This document shows, one piece after another, positions 9,273 to 19,073 of a stretch of DNA of 64,000 nucleotides. The position numbers were made by a program, and so were the translations under genes. How positions within the stretch are numbered: the stretch's first letter is position 1; each line of letters starts with the position of its first letter. Below the pieces are notes generated by a model. The model did not search any database. It worked only from the letters and a program-made list of their open reading frames with translations, and was not told the origin of the DNA. The stretch comes from Proteus sp. FME41 (GTDB lineage: Bacteria > Pseudomonadota > Gammaproteobacteria > Enterobacterales > Enterobacteriaceae): NCBI RefSeq assembly GCF_014897315.1, contig NZ_JABUYL010000018.1, positions 1 through 64,000 of the forward strand, read 5' to 3'.

Positions 9273-9944
9273 ATGGCACCATTTATGAAAAAGACTTTTT
9301 TTCTGATCTTATTTTTATTGTTTTCTCTCATAACGGTAAGCCATGCTGCTGGAATAAGTGTGGGAGGAACACGTTTTGTTTATGGCGATAACGCCCGTGA
9401 AATTAGTATTCCCATTCTAAATACAGATAAAGAAAAGCCTTATCTGATCCAAAGTTGGGTTTCTGCTTTTCAAGGAAATGAAAAGACACCGTTTATTGCC
9501 ACGCCACCTCTTTTTCGTATTGAACCTGATAACACGGGAACAGCACGTATTTCGTATACTGGTGAACCTTTAAGTTCAAATACCGAGGTTGTTTATTGGC
9601 TCAATATTAAATCTATTCCTCCCGTTGAAAAAAGCCCAGAAAACCAACTTCAACTGGTAATTAACTCTCAATTTAAGCTCTTTTTACGCTCTCATGATAT
9701 TGAGCCACTTAACTTTAATAACGTCGAACTATCAAAACAAAACCAAGGCTTAGTGCTTAATAACAACACCCCTTATCACTTAACGATTAAACATATTTTT
9801 ATCGGTGACAAACGCTACCCTTATGATCCTTTAATTCAACCACATCAAGAAGTGGTATTACTTCAAGAGCAAAATATTCACCAGAAAGTCACGGTGCAGT
9901 TTATTAATGACTACGGTGCAACTGTAGATAAAGTATTAAATTAA
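9273..9944 (+). CDS. Periplasmic fimbrial chaperone
   Basis: PapD-like chaperone that binds pilin subunits in the periplasm by donor-strand complementation and hands them to the usher. From the ATG at 9273 it is 223 residues, with a signal peptide ending after SHA. Two immunoglobulin-like domains follow: ISVGGTRFVYGDNAREISIPILN near the mature N-terminus, and the family signature VYWLNIKSIPP near the end of domain 1. The open frame reaches back to 9231, but that start lies inside the hairpin after the pilin gene and would put extra residues before the signal peptide. The ATG at 9285 (MKKTFFLILF) is an equally good start. No clear ribosome binding site distinguishes 9273 from 9285. Confidence 0.93.
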   Translation: MAPFMKKTFFLILFLLFSLITVSHAAGISVGGTRFVYGDNAREISIPILNTDKEKPYLIQSWVSAFQGNEKTPFIATPPLFRIEPDNTGTARISYTGEPLSSNTEVVYWLNIKSIPPVEKSPENQLQLVINSQFKLFLRSHDIEPLNFNNVELSKQNQGLVLNNNTPYHLTIKHIFIGDKRYPYDPLIQPHQEVVLLQEQNIHQKVTVQFINDYGATVDKVLN

Positions 9945-9956
9945 AGGTGTAGCCTG

Positions 9957-12470
9957 ATGACTTTATCCATAATAGCGTTATCGACAAAACGATTATCGGC
10001 ATTTCCTACTGATGATCGCTACCGCCACGGTGTACTTGCTATGGCAATTACGATTATTTTATTTCCTTACTTGGCGGTTGCTGAGGAACAATTTAATCCT
10101 GAAGCCCTCAATTTAGGAATAGAAAATCAAGTTGCGGATATTAATAGCCTTGATTATTTTTCTTATGCGGGAGGTCAGCTTCCGGGAGTCTACTCCGTTG
10201 ATATTTATCTCAATAATAAACTAATTGATAACCGGCAAGTGCGGTTTATTTTTGATGAAGAAAGAAAAACACTGACTCCTGAAATTACCCTACAAGATTT
10301 ATTAAATTGGGGAGTCAAAGAGTCAGTTACTTCACAAGTTAATTCCCCCTTAATAACAGATATTGCTAGCATTATTCCTAATGCAACTTATCAATATGAT
10401 TTTTCACGAGCACGTTTATCGTTTTCTATTCCGCAAATTGCTTTATACAATTATGGTCAAGGCTATATCCCTCCTACACAATGGAACGAAGGGATCAATG
10501 CAGCGTTTGTAAATTATACTTATCGACAAAACCAGTATTGGTATCATGACCAAAATAACAGTAATTCGCTTTTCTTAGGATTACGCAGTGGTATTAATGT
10601 GGGGGCTTGGCGTTTACGTAATCACAGTAACTACAATAAAAACAATGATAACGCTTCACAGTGGAATAGCTTACAGACGTATGTTGAGCGAGATATTCGT
10701 AGCTTGAAAAGTCGATTAACTATCGGTGAAACCGCTTCTGATAATGATGTTTTAGAGAGCATCCCTTATCGTGGTATTAAACTTGCCTCTGATGAAAGCA
10801 TGTTGCCACAAAGCCAGCGTGGATTTGCACCAGTCGTGAGAGGCATTGCACAAAGCAATGCTGTCGTCACGGTTCGCCAAAATAACAGCGTCATTTATCA
10901 AACGTCCGTACCACCGGGTGAATTTGCGATTTCAGATCTATATCCCACCTCTTACAGTGGTGATTTACAAGTCACAATAGAAGAAGCAGATGGAACAACA
11001 CGGACTTTTTCACAGCCTTTCTCTGCTGTTCCCATGATGCAACGTGCGGGCAGCTTAAAATACAGTGTGGATATCGGTAAATATAATGCCGATAGTGCAG
11101 CCCAAAAACCAAACTTCTTACAAGCTTCCGCCATTTATGGTTTGCCTTACAACTTATCACTTTATGGTGGCACATTAATCTCAGCAGATTACCAAGCTTA
11201 TGCAGTAGGTACTGGGGTTAATCTTGGCTATTTAGGTGCTATTTCTGCTGATGTCACTCACGCTAAAACAACCTTAATAAATAATGATGAGGCTCAAGGG
11301 CAATCTTATCGGGTTCAATATTCCAAATATTTACCTGACACCAAAACAGGATTTTCATTAGCGTCTTATCGCTATTCAACAAAAGATTATTATGATTTTT
11401 CAGCCGCTAATGAACGCTTTTCTCATCTTTATCATAAGAAAAAACAGTTTCAGTTGTCGGTGTCTCAATCTTTAGGGGATGTTGGCTATCTTTCATTAAA
11501 TGGCTATCAGCAATATTACTGGTATCAAGATAGAGTCGATCGTAATGTTAATGTGAGTTTTAACTCAAACTACCGTGCTTTAAGTTATAGCGTTTCTTAT
11601 GCATATAATAAACGTCAAGAAAGTGGCTTAACAGATCAAATCTTATCCATTAATTTTAGCCTTCCTTTCAATATTGCCCAAAATAACAATTGGTTAAGTT
11701 ATCGTTATAACACCAGTAAACAAGGCGATTCAATTAGCTCTGTCAGCGTAAGCGGAACACAATTGGAAGATAACAATCTACAATATGATATTTCACAAAA
11801 CTATAACCATACTCGTCAAGAATACAGTGGCTCAGTGAATGGTAATTACAGCGCCTCAGGTGGCGAGATTAGTGCTGGTTACAGTTACGATAAACGCTAC
11901 CAATCAATGAATTGGGGCGCGACGGGAGCGTTATTAGCCCATTCCGGAGGTATCACGCCTTCTCGTACTATTTATGACTCTGCTATTTTAATTAAAGCAG
12001 AAGATGTGGATAACTTAAAAGTCAGTAGCGCACAAAGCCTATATACCAATGCACAAGGTTATGCAGTTATTCCTAATGTTTCACGTTATGAACGTAATAA
12101 AGTAACAGTTGATCCCGCGTCATTAACGGGCAATAACGATGTTGAATTAACATCAACAACCGTTATTCCAACTAAAGGAGCAATTGTCTTGGCTGATTTT
12201 AAAGCCAGAAAAGGCGCTCGAGTGCTTGCAAACTTACACTACAACGGAACACCTTTACCCTTTGGTACTCAAGTCGAGATTTACCAAGACGACCAAGTGA
12301 TCTCAAGTGGAATTGTGGCCAACGACGGTGAAGTTTTCTTAAATGGTGTCCCTGAACACAGCCAGTTACGTGCCAAATGGGGTAATAGCGCCGTTGAACA
12401 ATGCCAAGTAACGTTAAATGTGGATCTCTCGTTAGAAAAAATCCAATTTTTACAACTTAATTGCAGATAG
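9957..12470 (+). CDS. Fimbrial outer membrane usher
   Basis: Outer membrane assembly platform of 837 residues that recruits chaperone-subunit complexes and secretes the growing fibre. It has a somewhat long N-terminal region with the export signal near residues 25-42 (TIILFPYLAVAEE). The order is then the usher N-terminal domain (FNPEALNLG), the beta-barrel with an internal plug region (PYRGIKLASDESMLPQSQRGFAPVVRG area, residues about 260-290), and two C-terminal domains with GTPLPFGTQVEIY near 765. A pair of cysteines in the last domain (EQCQVTLN and QLNCR) is typical. An AAAGG ribosome binding site precedes ATG by 9 bases; the gene starts 12 bases after the chaperone gene. Confidence 0.95.
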   Translation: MTLSIIALSTKRLSAFPTDDRYRHGVLAMAITIILFPYLAVAEEQFNPEALNLGIENQVADINSLDYFSYAGGQLPGVYSVDIYLNNKLIDNRQVRFIFDEERKTLTPEITLQDLLNWGVKESVTSQVNSPLITDIASIIPNATYQYDFSRARLSFSIPQIALYNYGQGYIPPTQWNEGINAAFVNYTYRQNQYWYHDQNNSNSLFLGLRSGINVGAWRLRNHSNYNKNNDNASQWNSLQTYVERDIRSLKSRLTIGETASDNDVLESIPYRGIKLASDESMLPQSQRGFAPVVRGIAQSNAVVTVRQNNSVIYQTSVPPGEFAISDLYPTSYSGDLQVTIEEADGTTRTFSQPFSAVPMMQRAGSLKYSVDIGKYNADSAAQKPNFLQASAIYGLPYNLSLYGGTLISADYQAYAVGTGVNLGYLGAISADVTHAKTTLINNDEAQGQSYRVQYSKYLPDTKTGFSLASYRYSTKDYYDFSAANERFSHLYHKKKQFQLSVSQSLGDVGYLSLNGYQQYYWYQDRVDRNVNVSFNSNYRALSYSVSYAYNKRQESGLTDQILSINFSLPFNIAQNNNWLSYRYNTSKQGDSISSVSVSGTQLEDNNLQYDISQNYNHTRQEYSGSVNGNYSASGGEISAGYSYDKRYQSMNWGATGALLAHSGGITPSRTIYDSAILIKAEDVDNLKVSSAQSLYTNAQGYAVIPNVSRYERNKVTVDPASLTGNNDVELTSTTVIPTKGAIVLADFKARKGARVLANLHYNGTPLPFGTQVEIYQDDQVISSGIVANDGEVFLNGVPEHSQLRAKWGNSAVEQCQVTLNVDLSLEKIQFLQLNCR

Positions 12471-12479
12471 GTGATAGTC

Positions 12480-13502
12480 ATGAATAAATATATAACACTA
12501 GGTTGCCTGTCTGCTATTTTGTATACATCAACTACATTGGCAGAATTTAGAGCAGACCTTACCACTAAAACCGTCACCTATTCTGCACCCATTTATGTCT
12601 CACGTTCAGCACCTATTTTAACCGAAGTCGCCACGATTAATTTAGGAACCGTGAATGCATGGACATGGTGGAACCTCTCTGGTGGTGCAGTAAGACCGGG
12701 GATTTATTTACCCGGCTCTTTTAATGCGTCAAGCCCAAGAGTCAATGGTGCTTATGTCAAAGAGCTTAACAGCAGTGGTATTGGCTATACCTTACATGGC
12801 ACCATTAACGGAAGTTGTAGTGGTTCTGCTTATGTCGATGGTCAGCAAAATATTGATGGTAACTACAGTAATCGCCTAATTTGTACCACGAATGCCACCA
12901 GCGGCAACTATTCCGTTGCATTAGAAATGAAGCTTTACAAGCTACGTGACAATGTTAAATCACAAACACTTCCTGCCTCATGGGTTGCTATGCTCATTGT
13001 GTATCATAATGGGTTTATCACTAGTGACTATACTGGCAAAGCAGAGCCAAAAATTAACCTTTCTCCATTAACCATTATTTCTAGTGGCTGTGATGTGGTG
13101 AATAATAATATTAATGTGCCACTGGGTACTGTACCTAAATCAAGCTTTAATGGGGTCGGCTCGGTGAGTGCAGAGAGTATTAAAGATTTTAATATTGATT
13201 TGAGTTGCGATCCGATTTCACCTATTAAGATCCGGTTTGATGGTGTTGCTGATGATCAACAGACAGCAGGAACCATTGGTTTAAGTAACCCAACTGACAG
13301 CAATACCGCTAAGGGTTACGGTATCCAAGTTAAATATAAAAATCAGCCTATCAAGCTGGGGCAATTAATGACTGTGAGTGAAAAAAATAGCGGTGCAGGG
13401 AATTATTCTATTCCTTTAGAGGCGGGCTATATCCAAACATCTAATACAACGAGTGCAGGCAAAGCAAATGGGACATTGCAGTTTACGATGCAATATCACT
13501 GA
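12480..13502 (+). CDS. Two-domain fimbrial tip adhesin
   Basis: Last gene of the fimbrial operon, 340 residues from the ATG at 12480, chosen because AGGTGA lies five bases upstream; a GTG at 12471 directly after the usher stop is in frame but less likely. A signal peptide (cleavage after TTLA) is followed by an N-terminal domain of about 170 residues. That domain contains one cysteine pair (NGSCSGSAY and LICTT) and many aromatic residues (AWTWWNLSGG). A C-terminal pilin domain from about residue 190 has the second cysteine pair (SGCDVV, LSCDP) and ends LQFTMQYH like a fimbrial subunit. This two-domain layout is that of receptor-binding tip adhesins such as FimH. The receptor is unknown and the N-terminal domain is not one I recognise. 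Confidence 0.85.
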   Translation: MNKYITLGCLSAILYTSTTLAEFRADLTTKTVTYSAPIYVSRSAPILTEVATINLGTVNAWTWWNLSGGAVRPGIYLPGSFNASSPRVNGAYVKELNSSGIGYTLHGTINGSCSGSAYVDGQQNIDGNYSNRLICTTNATSGNYSVALEMKLYKLRDNVKSQTLPASWVAMLIVYHNGFITSDYTGKAEPKINLSPLTIISSGCDVVNNNINVPLGTVPKSSFNGVGSVSAESIKDFNIDLSCDPISPIKIRFDGVADDQQTAGTIGLSNPTDSNTAKGYGIQVKYKNQPIKLGQLMTVSEKNSGAGNYSIPLEAGYIQTSNTTSAGKANGTLQFTMQYH

Positions 13503-13530
13503 CGAAATGCAGATGGATTGAAAAAGAAAA

Positions 13531-13560
13531 AGGCGAACAACCTATCTTGTTCGCCTTTTC
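13531..13560. terminator. Bidirectional terminator between the adhesin gene and yigL
   Basis: AGGCGAACAA (13531-13540) and TTGTTCGCCT (13547-13556) form a perfect 10-base stem with loop CCTATC. It is flanked by A-runs on the left and TTTTC on the right, so it can stop transcription from both converging units. Confidence 0.92.
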
Positions 13561-13571
13561 TTTAGAAAGGA

Positions 13572-14372
13572 TCACACTTGATATAATTTACGCAAATAAT
13601 GAGGTACGGCATCATCAGCGTTAGATCCAATCACTTCCATTTCAGGTAATAGATCTTTTAGCATCTGATGAGAGTTTTGCATGATGCAACCTTTACCCGC
13701 CATCCGAAGCATCTCTTTGTCATTCATACCATCACCAAAAGCAATTGCATCTTTTGCCGAGTGTTGCATCAGTTCAGCCACCTTTTCGAGCGCCTCACCC
13801 TTTGATACACCTCCTGCCATCACTTCTAAGCAATTACGCAGTGAGAAACTTACATTGACCTTATCACCCCAACGCTGATTAATTTCATTTTCTAGTTTCA
13901 GCAATAGCTCATGATCATCAGAGGTGAAGAAGACTTTACACACATCGGTGGTCGGAAATCCTGTTTTACAATATATTTCATAGCTAAAGTCTGACTCTCG
14001 AAAAAACTCACAAGCCCCTGGCATCTCTTTATTAACATACCAATAGTCACCAGCATAAATATTGGTTTCAATGTCAGGGTGATCAAAAACCATAAGCGCC
14101 AAATCATAAGCAATTTCAGGCTCTAGATCTTGGCTAAAAATAAGGTCGCCATGAGTGTTGTGCACTCGTGCACCATTAGAGGTTATCATATAAGCGTTAA
14201 TGCCTAATCCGTCACGAATTTGAGCAACATCAACATGATGACGGCCTGTTGCGAACACAAAATGCACCCCTTTATTAATAAGTAGGTGCAGTGTTTCTTG
14301 AGTATAGGGAGTTAATACGTGATTAGGTGATAACAGAGTGCCATCAAGATCTGAAGCGACTATCGAATACAT
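13572..14372 (-). CDS. yigL: HAD-superfamily phosphatase YigL
   Basis: Cytoplasmic sugar-phosphate/pyridoxal phosphate phosphatase of the Cof-type (C2B cap) HAD family. The 266-residue protein begins with the nucleophile motif DLDGTLLS (D9 and D11). Motif II threonine lies in FATGRHH and the late motif in AFGDGMNDKEMLRMAG near residue 215 for magnesium binding. In E. coli YigL dephosphorylates pyridoxal phosphate and sugar phosphates and is linked to phosphosugar stress. It is 12 bases downstream of pldB on the same strand, as in E. coli, and probably shares its transcript. Confidence 0.93.
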   Translation of the reverse strand: MYSIVASDLDGTLLSPNHVLTPYTQETLHLLINKGVHFVFATGRHHVDVAQIRDGLGINAYMITSNGARVHNTHGDLIFSQDLEPEIAYDLALMVFDHPDIETNIYAGDYWYVNKEMPGACEFFRESDFSYEIYCKTGFPTTDVCKVFFTSDDHELLLKLENEINQRWGDKVNVSFSLRNCLEVMAGGVSKGEALEKVAELMQHSAKDAIAFGDGMNDKEMLRMAGKGCIMQNSHQMLKDLLPEMEVIGSNADDAVPHYLRKLYQV

Positions 14373-14384
14373 ACATATTCCTGA

Positions 14385-15389
14385 TTAAAATAAATGCTTA
14401 TCATAAAACTCACAGATTTCATTCAATGCTTGTGAGCGTAGCTTGTCTATTTCGAACAAGATTTCATGGTGCGCACCTTCAATCACCAGTGGCAATTTTT
14501 TCTTTTCTTCTCTTGTTCTGGACTGTCTATAACGTTCACAGAAAGCCCTTAGCTCTTGATTATCCACCACTTTATCATGCTCTGCTTCGAGCACTAATAG
14601 AGGGGTTTCAATCTCTCCCGCATGTTCAATTAACCAATCTCCTGTTTGTAGGCTTTCTCCCATCCAATGATATGTAGGGCCGCCTAATCGTAATTCAGGA
14701 AAATCAGCATAATAACGTAAATAACGACGGTATCGTTCATGACTGTGTGTTAACACATTAAGAATAAAGGGCAATGGAAACCATTTTCCTGTTGATACCG
14801 CGTAGTTATTTCTTTCTGATTCATTTTGTTCTGCTCGGTTAACTAGAAAATTAGCCACCCAGCGTGGTATCGGCAATTTAATACCAAACATCGGCGCGCA
14901 TAATGCCGCTGCTTTAAAAATATGAGGTTGCTTTAGAAGATATCCCGCTAAGATAGCGCCCCCCATTGAGTGGGCTAACGCAAAATAGTGTTGATATTGA
15001 TAAGGTAATACTATCGTATCAACGAAAGTCGAGAAATCATCGATATAATCACTAAATTTTTCCACATGGCCTTTTTGAGTATCATCTAATAGCCTATCAG
15101 AAAGGCCTTGCCCGCGATGATCTAGCAAGAAAACATCATAGCCAATGTGGAAAAAATCAAACGCCACTTCAGGGTACTTTACATAGCTTTCACTACGACC
15201 TGAAGCAATAACCAGTGCCTTATTGTGCGATGGTGATCGCCAATGGACATAACGAATTTTGGCACCATCAACGCCGATAAATTCACCCTCTTCACGTTGA
15301 CTCCAAAAATCCAATAAAACGCCATTCGTAAACGCAGAAAACTGCTTTTCACGCGATAACCACGTATGTTTAAAAAGAGTGGTTGTCAT
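14385..15389 (-). CDS. pldB: Lysophospholipase L2
   Basis: Alpha/beta hydrolase that removes the remaining acyl chain from lysophospholipids at the inner membrane. The 334-residue protein has the nucleophile elbow AHSMGGA (serine near residue 147) and an acidic residue in VLEAEHDKVVD. The catalytic histidine is in EGAHHEILFE near residue 309. The HRGQGLSDR segment near 93 is typical of the monoacylglycerol lipase-like group. The ATG at 15389 lies 18 bases after recQ. The pldB-yigL pair and the nearby pldA match the E. coli neighbourhood. Confidence 0.93.
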   Translation of the reverse strand: MTTTLFKHTWLSREKQFSAFTNGVLLDFWSQREEGEFIGVDGAKIRYVHWRSPSHNKALVIASGRSESYVKYPEVAFDFFHIGYDVFLLDHRGQGLSDRLLDDTQKGHVEKFSDYIDDFSTFVDTIVLPYQYQHYFALAHSMGGAILAGYLLKQPHIFKAAALCAPMFGIKLPIPRWVANFLVNRAEQNESERNNYAVSTGKWFPLPFILNVLTHSHERYRRYLRYYADFPELRLGGPTYHWMGESLQTGDWLIEHAGEIETPLLVLEAEHDKVVDNQELRAFCERYRQSRTREEKKKLPLVIEGAHHEILFEIDKLRSQALNEICEFYDKHLF

Positions 15390-15407
15390 TGGCGCTCCTC
15401 GTTGGTG

Positions 15408-17237
15408 TTATTCAAAGCCCTCAATATGGTCACGAATGAGCGTCATAAAAGCAGGGCCAAATCGCTCTAGTTTTCGTTGTCCTACCCCATTGATTAATAA
15501 TAACTCATCAGGATAAACGGGGCATTGCTCTGACATTTCTATCAATGTGACATCATTAAAGACCACAAAGGGTGGAATATTCTCTTCATCAGCAATAGAT
15601 TTACGTAATTTACGTAGTTTCGCAAATAATTTTCTATCGTACTGTCTATGTGCATTTCTTGTTTGTTGATTACGGCTTTTCGTTGGACTTAACACTCTAG
15701 GCACGGCTAATTGTAACGGGACTTCACCACGTAAAATCGGTCTTGCCATCTCAGTAAGCTGTAATGCGGAACGGTGTACAATATTCTGTGTCACCATTCC
15801 TAAATGAATAAGCTGGCGTATGACACTCACCCAGTGTTCATGGCTTTGTGCTTTACCGATACCGTAAACAGGTAACGAATCGTGCCTAGAATCCCGAATA
15901 CGCTGATTATTCGCACCTCTTAAAATCTCAACAATATAGCCAATACCGAAGTGCTGACCCGTACGATAAATGCATGATAACGCTTTTTGTGCATCCACTA
16001 AACCATCATATTGCTTAGGGGGATCAAGACAAATATCACAGTTACCACAAGCATTTTGTCGATGTTCATCAAAGTAATTCAGTAAGACTAAGCGTCGGCA
16101 TGTTTGTGCTTCAGCAAATGCACCCATGGCATTAAGCTTGTGCATTTCAATCGCTTTTTGATCGCTTTCTGGCTTTTCATCTAAACAACGGCGCAACCAT
16201 GCCATATCGGCAGGATCGTAAAATAATACCGCTTCTGCGGGTAATCCATCCCGCCCTGCACGCCCTGTTTCTTGGTAATAGGATTCAATATTTCGAGGAA
16301 TATCAAAATGAACGACAAAGCGTACATTGGGTTTATTTATGCCCATTCCAAAAGCAACGGTCGCAACAACAATTTGTAAATCATCACGCTGAAATGCCTC
16401 TTGCACTTTAGCGCGTTGTGCTATTTCCATTCCCGCATGGTAGCCCGCGATACTGAGCCCACGTTTACTGAGGCGCTCTGCGGTTTCTTCCACTTTACTG
16501 CGGCTATTGCAGTAAATAATGCCAGACTTTCCTTTTTGACCCCGAATAAAGAGCCAAAGCTGATCAAGCGGTTTGTATTTCTCAACTAAAGTGTAGCGGA
16601 TATTCGGTCTATCGAAACTGCTGATATGAATTAAAGGATCATGCAAGACTAGCTGATTAATAATATCGTAACGTGTTGTGTTATCTGCAGTTGCGGTCAA
16701 TGCAATAATCGGGACATCAGGAAGATACTGTCTTAATAATCCAATACCACGGTATTCAGGGCGAAAGTCGTGCCCCCATTGTGAAATACAGTGTGCTTCA
16801 TCAACCGCTAATAATGCCGGTTTCCACTGCACTACATGGTGAAGAAAGCTTTCCATCATCAAGCGCTCAGGGGCAATGTACAGCAGTTTTATTTCACCCT
16901 TTTGACAACGTAGTTGGATATCCAGTTGTTCTTCACGTGTTTGTGTTGAATTTAAGTAGGCGGCGTCAATACCATGGAGGCAAAGCTGATCGACCTGATC
17001 TTTCATCAATGAAATTAAGGGCGAAACAACAAGAGTCAGCCCATCCAATAATAAAGCAGGAATTTGATAGCAAAGAGATTTCCCTCCCCCAGTCGGCATC
17101 ACAACTAAACAATCGCGACCCGTTGTAATGGTATGGATGACTTCTTGCTGACCAGGACGAAATTGCTGATAACCAAAGGTATCTCGCAAAATGACTTGAG
17201 CTGATGGCATTGAATTAAGAACTTCTGCTGTGGACAC
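15408..17237 (-). CDS. recQ: ATP-dependent DNA helicase RecQ
   Basis: 3'-to-5' superfamily 2 helicase for recombination repair and replication restart. The 609-residue protein has Walker A TGGGKSLCYQIPAL near residue 50, the DEAH box DEAHCISQWGHDFR near 146, the helicase C-terminal domain with GRAGRDGLP, and the RQC zinc-binding region (CRR, then CGNCDICLD). A winged helix follows, then a C-terminal HRDC domain (FAKLRKLRKSIADEENIPPF) for DNA binding. The start is GTG at 17237, matching the N-terminal position of E. coli RecQ. It precedes pldB and follows pldA on the same strand. Confidence 0.97.
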   Translation of the reverse strand: MSTAEVLNSMPSAQVILRDTFGYQQFRPGQQEVIHTITTGRDCLVVMPTGGGKSLCYQIPALLLDGLTLVVSPLISLMKDQVDQLCLHGIDAAYLNSTQTREEQLDIQLRCQKGEIKLLYIAPERLMMESFLHHVVQWKPALLAVDEAHCISQWGHDFRPEYRGIGLLRQYLPDVPIIALTATADNTTRYDIINQLVLHDPLIHISSFDRPNIRYTLVEKYKPLDQLWLFIRGQKGKSGIIYCNSRSKVEETAERLSKRGLSIAGYHAGMEIAQRAKVQEAFQRDDLQIVVATVAFGMGINKPNVRFVVHFDIPRNIESYYQETGRAGRDGLPAEAVLFYDPADMAWLRRCLDEKPESDQKAIEMHKLNAMGAFAEAQTCRRLVLLNYFDEHRQNACGNCDICLDPPKQYDGLVDAQKALSCIYRTGQHFGIGYIVEILRGANNQRIRDSRHDSLPVYGIGKAQSHEHWVSVIRQLIHLGMVTQNIVHRSALQLTEMARPILRGEVPLQLAVPRVLSPTKSRNQQTRNAHRQYDRKLFAKLRKLRKSIADEENIPPFVVFNDVTLIEMSEQCPVYPDELLLINGVGQRKLERFGPAFMTLIRDHIEGFE

Positions 17238-17282
17238 ACCGTTCCTCTGAAAAGCTGCTGATAAAAACTATGATGAGGAGTA

Positions 17283-17310
17283 AAAGAAAAGGCACCAATA
17301 TGAAGGTGCC
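17283..17310 (-). terminator. Rho-independent terminator after pldA
   Basis: Read on the minus strand GGCACC (17310-17305) and GGTGCC (17296-17291) form a 6-base GC-rich stem, extended by a flanking A-T pair, and are followed by TTTTCTTT. It separates pldA from recQ. Confidence 0.8.
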
Positions 17311-17351
17311 ATCATCATTTATAGCCTTATGCTAACCCAGAACAAGGAAAA

Positions 17352-18227
17352 TTACAGCATATCATTAAGCATCACACCCACACCGATGCGAGTTTGGCGA
17401 AAATTATAATCAATCATAGATTCACCATAACCACTAAAGACTTGGGTATAAAAACGCACATGTTTAGTAATAGGGTAACTCCAACCTAGTTCAGCGGCCC
17501 CATAGCCACTGTTCCAGTTATAGCGACCCGTTGCAGTGATCACACTGTCACCCAATCGGTAGCCCGCTTTTAAACGGTAATAACCCATATAGCGATTAAT
17601 TTCTGGGTTATCATCACGTTGAGCACTTTCACTAAAGCGATACCATGGTTTCAAATCGAGTTGTAAATTCCCTTTTTGTACCATAAAACGTGCATAGGCA
17701 CGGTTCCAGCTACGCGATGTGGGATCAGAACGTCCATTCGATTCGTGGTTAAAACCCGTTTCAATTTCGCGAAGTGTCCAGCCTGCAAACTTATAATCTG
17801 TTGCCCAACCTAAAAAAAGCTGAGGCTCATAGTTTGTCTCACGAAAAGGGGCAGATTCTTTCTTATTACTTAATTGCCACCAAGAGCGTTGAGTATAAGA
17901 CGCCGCTAGAACTGAGTTTTCACCCGCAATGCCTCGCCATAATGGAAAGGCAAGGCTGAGCTGAAATTTCACCTCATCTTTTTTAGCCTTATTTCCCCAA
18001 TCATAACTTTGAATAGCCTCTTTATTCATATCGGAGGTATCCGTATAAATAATGTAATTGGATTCATAAGGGTAAAGAACAAAAGGTGAATCGTATTCTT
18101 GTAATAAACCAGAAATAATACTGCCCTGAACAAGCGGTGCAGGAGATAAAGACGTTTGTATTTCTGATGTAAATCCCCATGCTGGATAGAATAAAACCAC
18201 CGCAAGTAAAGAACGGATGTAACACAT
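17352..18227 (-). CDS. pldA: Outer membrane phospholipase A1 (OMPLA)
   Basis: Calcium-dependent outer membrane enzyme that hydrolyses phospholipids misplaced in the outer leaflet; active as a dimer. The 291-residue precursor has a signal peptide (cleavage likely after WGFTS near residue 21). The beta-barrel carries the active-site signature NHESNGRSDPTSRSWNR near residues 155-171, containing the histidine, the serine of GRS and the asparagine of the catalytic triad. The C-terminal residues are typical of a last barrel strand, though the protein ends VMLNDML rather than in phenylalanine. It lies upstream of recQ, as in E. coli. Confidence 0.95.
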   Translation of the reverse strand: MCYIRSLLAVVLFYPAWGFTSEIQTSLSPAPLVQGSIISGLLQEYDSPFVLYPYESNYIIYTDTSDMNKEAIQSYDWGNKAKKDEVKFQLSLAFPLWRGIAGENSVLAASYTQRSWWQLSNKKESAPFRETNYEPQLFLGWATDYKFAGWTLREIETGFNHESNGRSDPTSRSWNRAYARFMVQKGNLQLDLKPWYRFSESAQRDDNPEINRYMGYYRLKAGYRLGDSVITATGRYNWNSGYGAAELGWSYPITKHVRFYTQVFSGYGESMIDYNFRQTRIGVGVMLNDML

Positions 18228-18460
18228 AGTTAATTATCCTGTCTCATTATTAAATAATATAGAAAGTTAGTACTTACTTTGAAATTAGTTCTTATAAATA
18301 GGCTTTATTACACTTAAGTGACCATATTTTACACGTAATTGCCATTAAATCTCGTATATTTTCACACCATTATATTTATAGCACGAATATGCAATTACGA
18401 TTTCGTCATGTATTATTAACATAACATTAACTTTGTGACGTAATATCGGAGACCCTGAAA

Positions 18461-18928
18461 ATGGAAAAACAGCTAACGTTAGAAGAGGCTCAAACATTAA
18501 TTGGTCATGTTTTTGTTTATAAAATGCCATTTAACCAATTGATTGGTTTAGAATTAATTCGTTTTGAGCAAGATTATGCTGAAATTCAATTTCGTTACCA
18601 AGATAAGCTTGTAGGCAATATCGCTCAACGTATTTTACATGGTGGCCTTATTGCTTCTGTACTTGATGTCAGTGCAGGATTAGTGTGTGTAGGTAATGCA
18701 TTAACACGTTTAGCGCCAATATCTCAAGAGCACTTAGAGCAAAAGCTCGCTAAGATGGGCACTATTGACTTACGAGTTGATTATTTACGACCAGGACGTG
18801 GAGAATGTTTTACTGCAAGTAGCCATATCTTACGCAGTGGAAATAAAGTGTCTGTTGCACGTGTTGAATTACATAATGAAAAACAGGTCCATATTGCGAG
18901 TGGCACAGCAACCTATATTGTTGGTTAA
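18461..18928 (+). CDS. yigI: Hotdog-fold thioesterase family protein YigI
   Basis: Predicted acyl-CoA thioesterase of 155 residues with the PaaI-like hotdog signature: [16 protein letters not shown] near residues 61-76 and the strand [12 protein letters not shown] near 104. In E. coli YigI sits between pldA and rarD, as here, and has been described as a long-chain/medium-chain acyl-CoA thioesterase. A GGAGA-type ribosome binding site lies close before ATG. It is divergent from pldA. The substrate is not visible from sequence. Confidence 0.88.
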   Translation: MEKQLTLEEAQTLIGHVFVYKMPFNQLIGLELIRFEQDYAEIQFRYQDKLVGNIAQRILHGGLIASVLDVSAGLVCVGNALTRLAPISQEHLEQKLAKMGTIDLRVDYLRPGRGECFTASSHILRSGNKVSVARVELHNEKQVHIASGTATYIVG

Positions 18929-19073
18929 CCCTTTGTTAATATTCATTGTGCACTATGATGCTTAGATTGCTATTAATTACTTGTAAAAATACATGCCTAA
19001 TGACACATTAGAGAAAGTCATTGGGTATGATAACCCCGTCACACTTTTCCTTTCCATCAATTCCAGAGATAGC

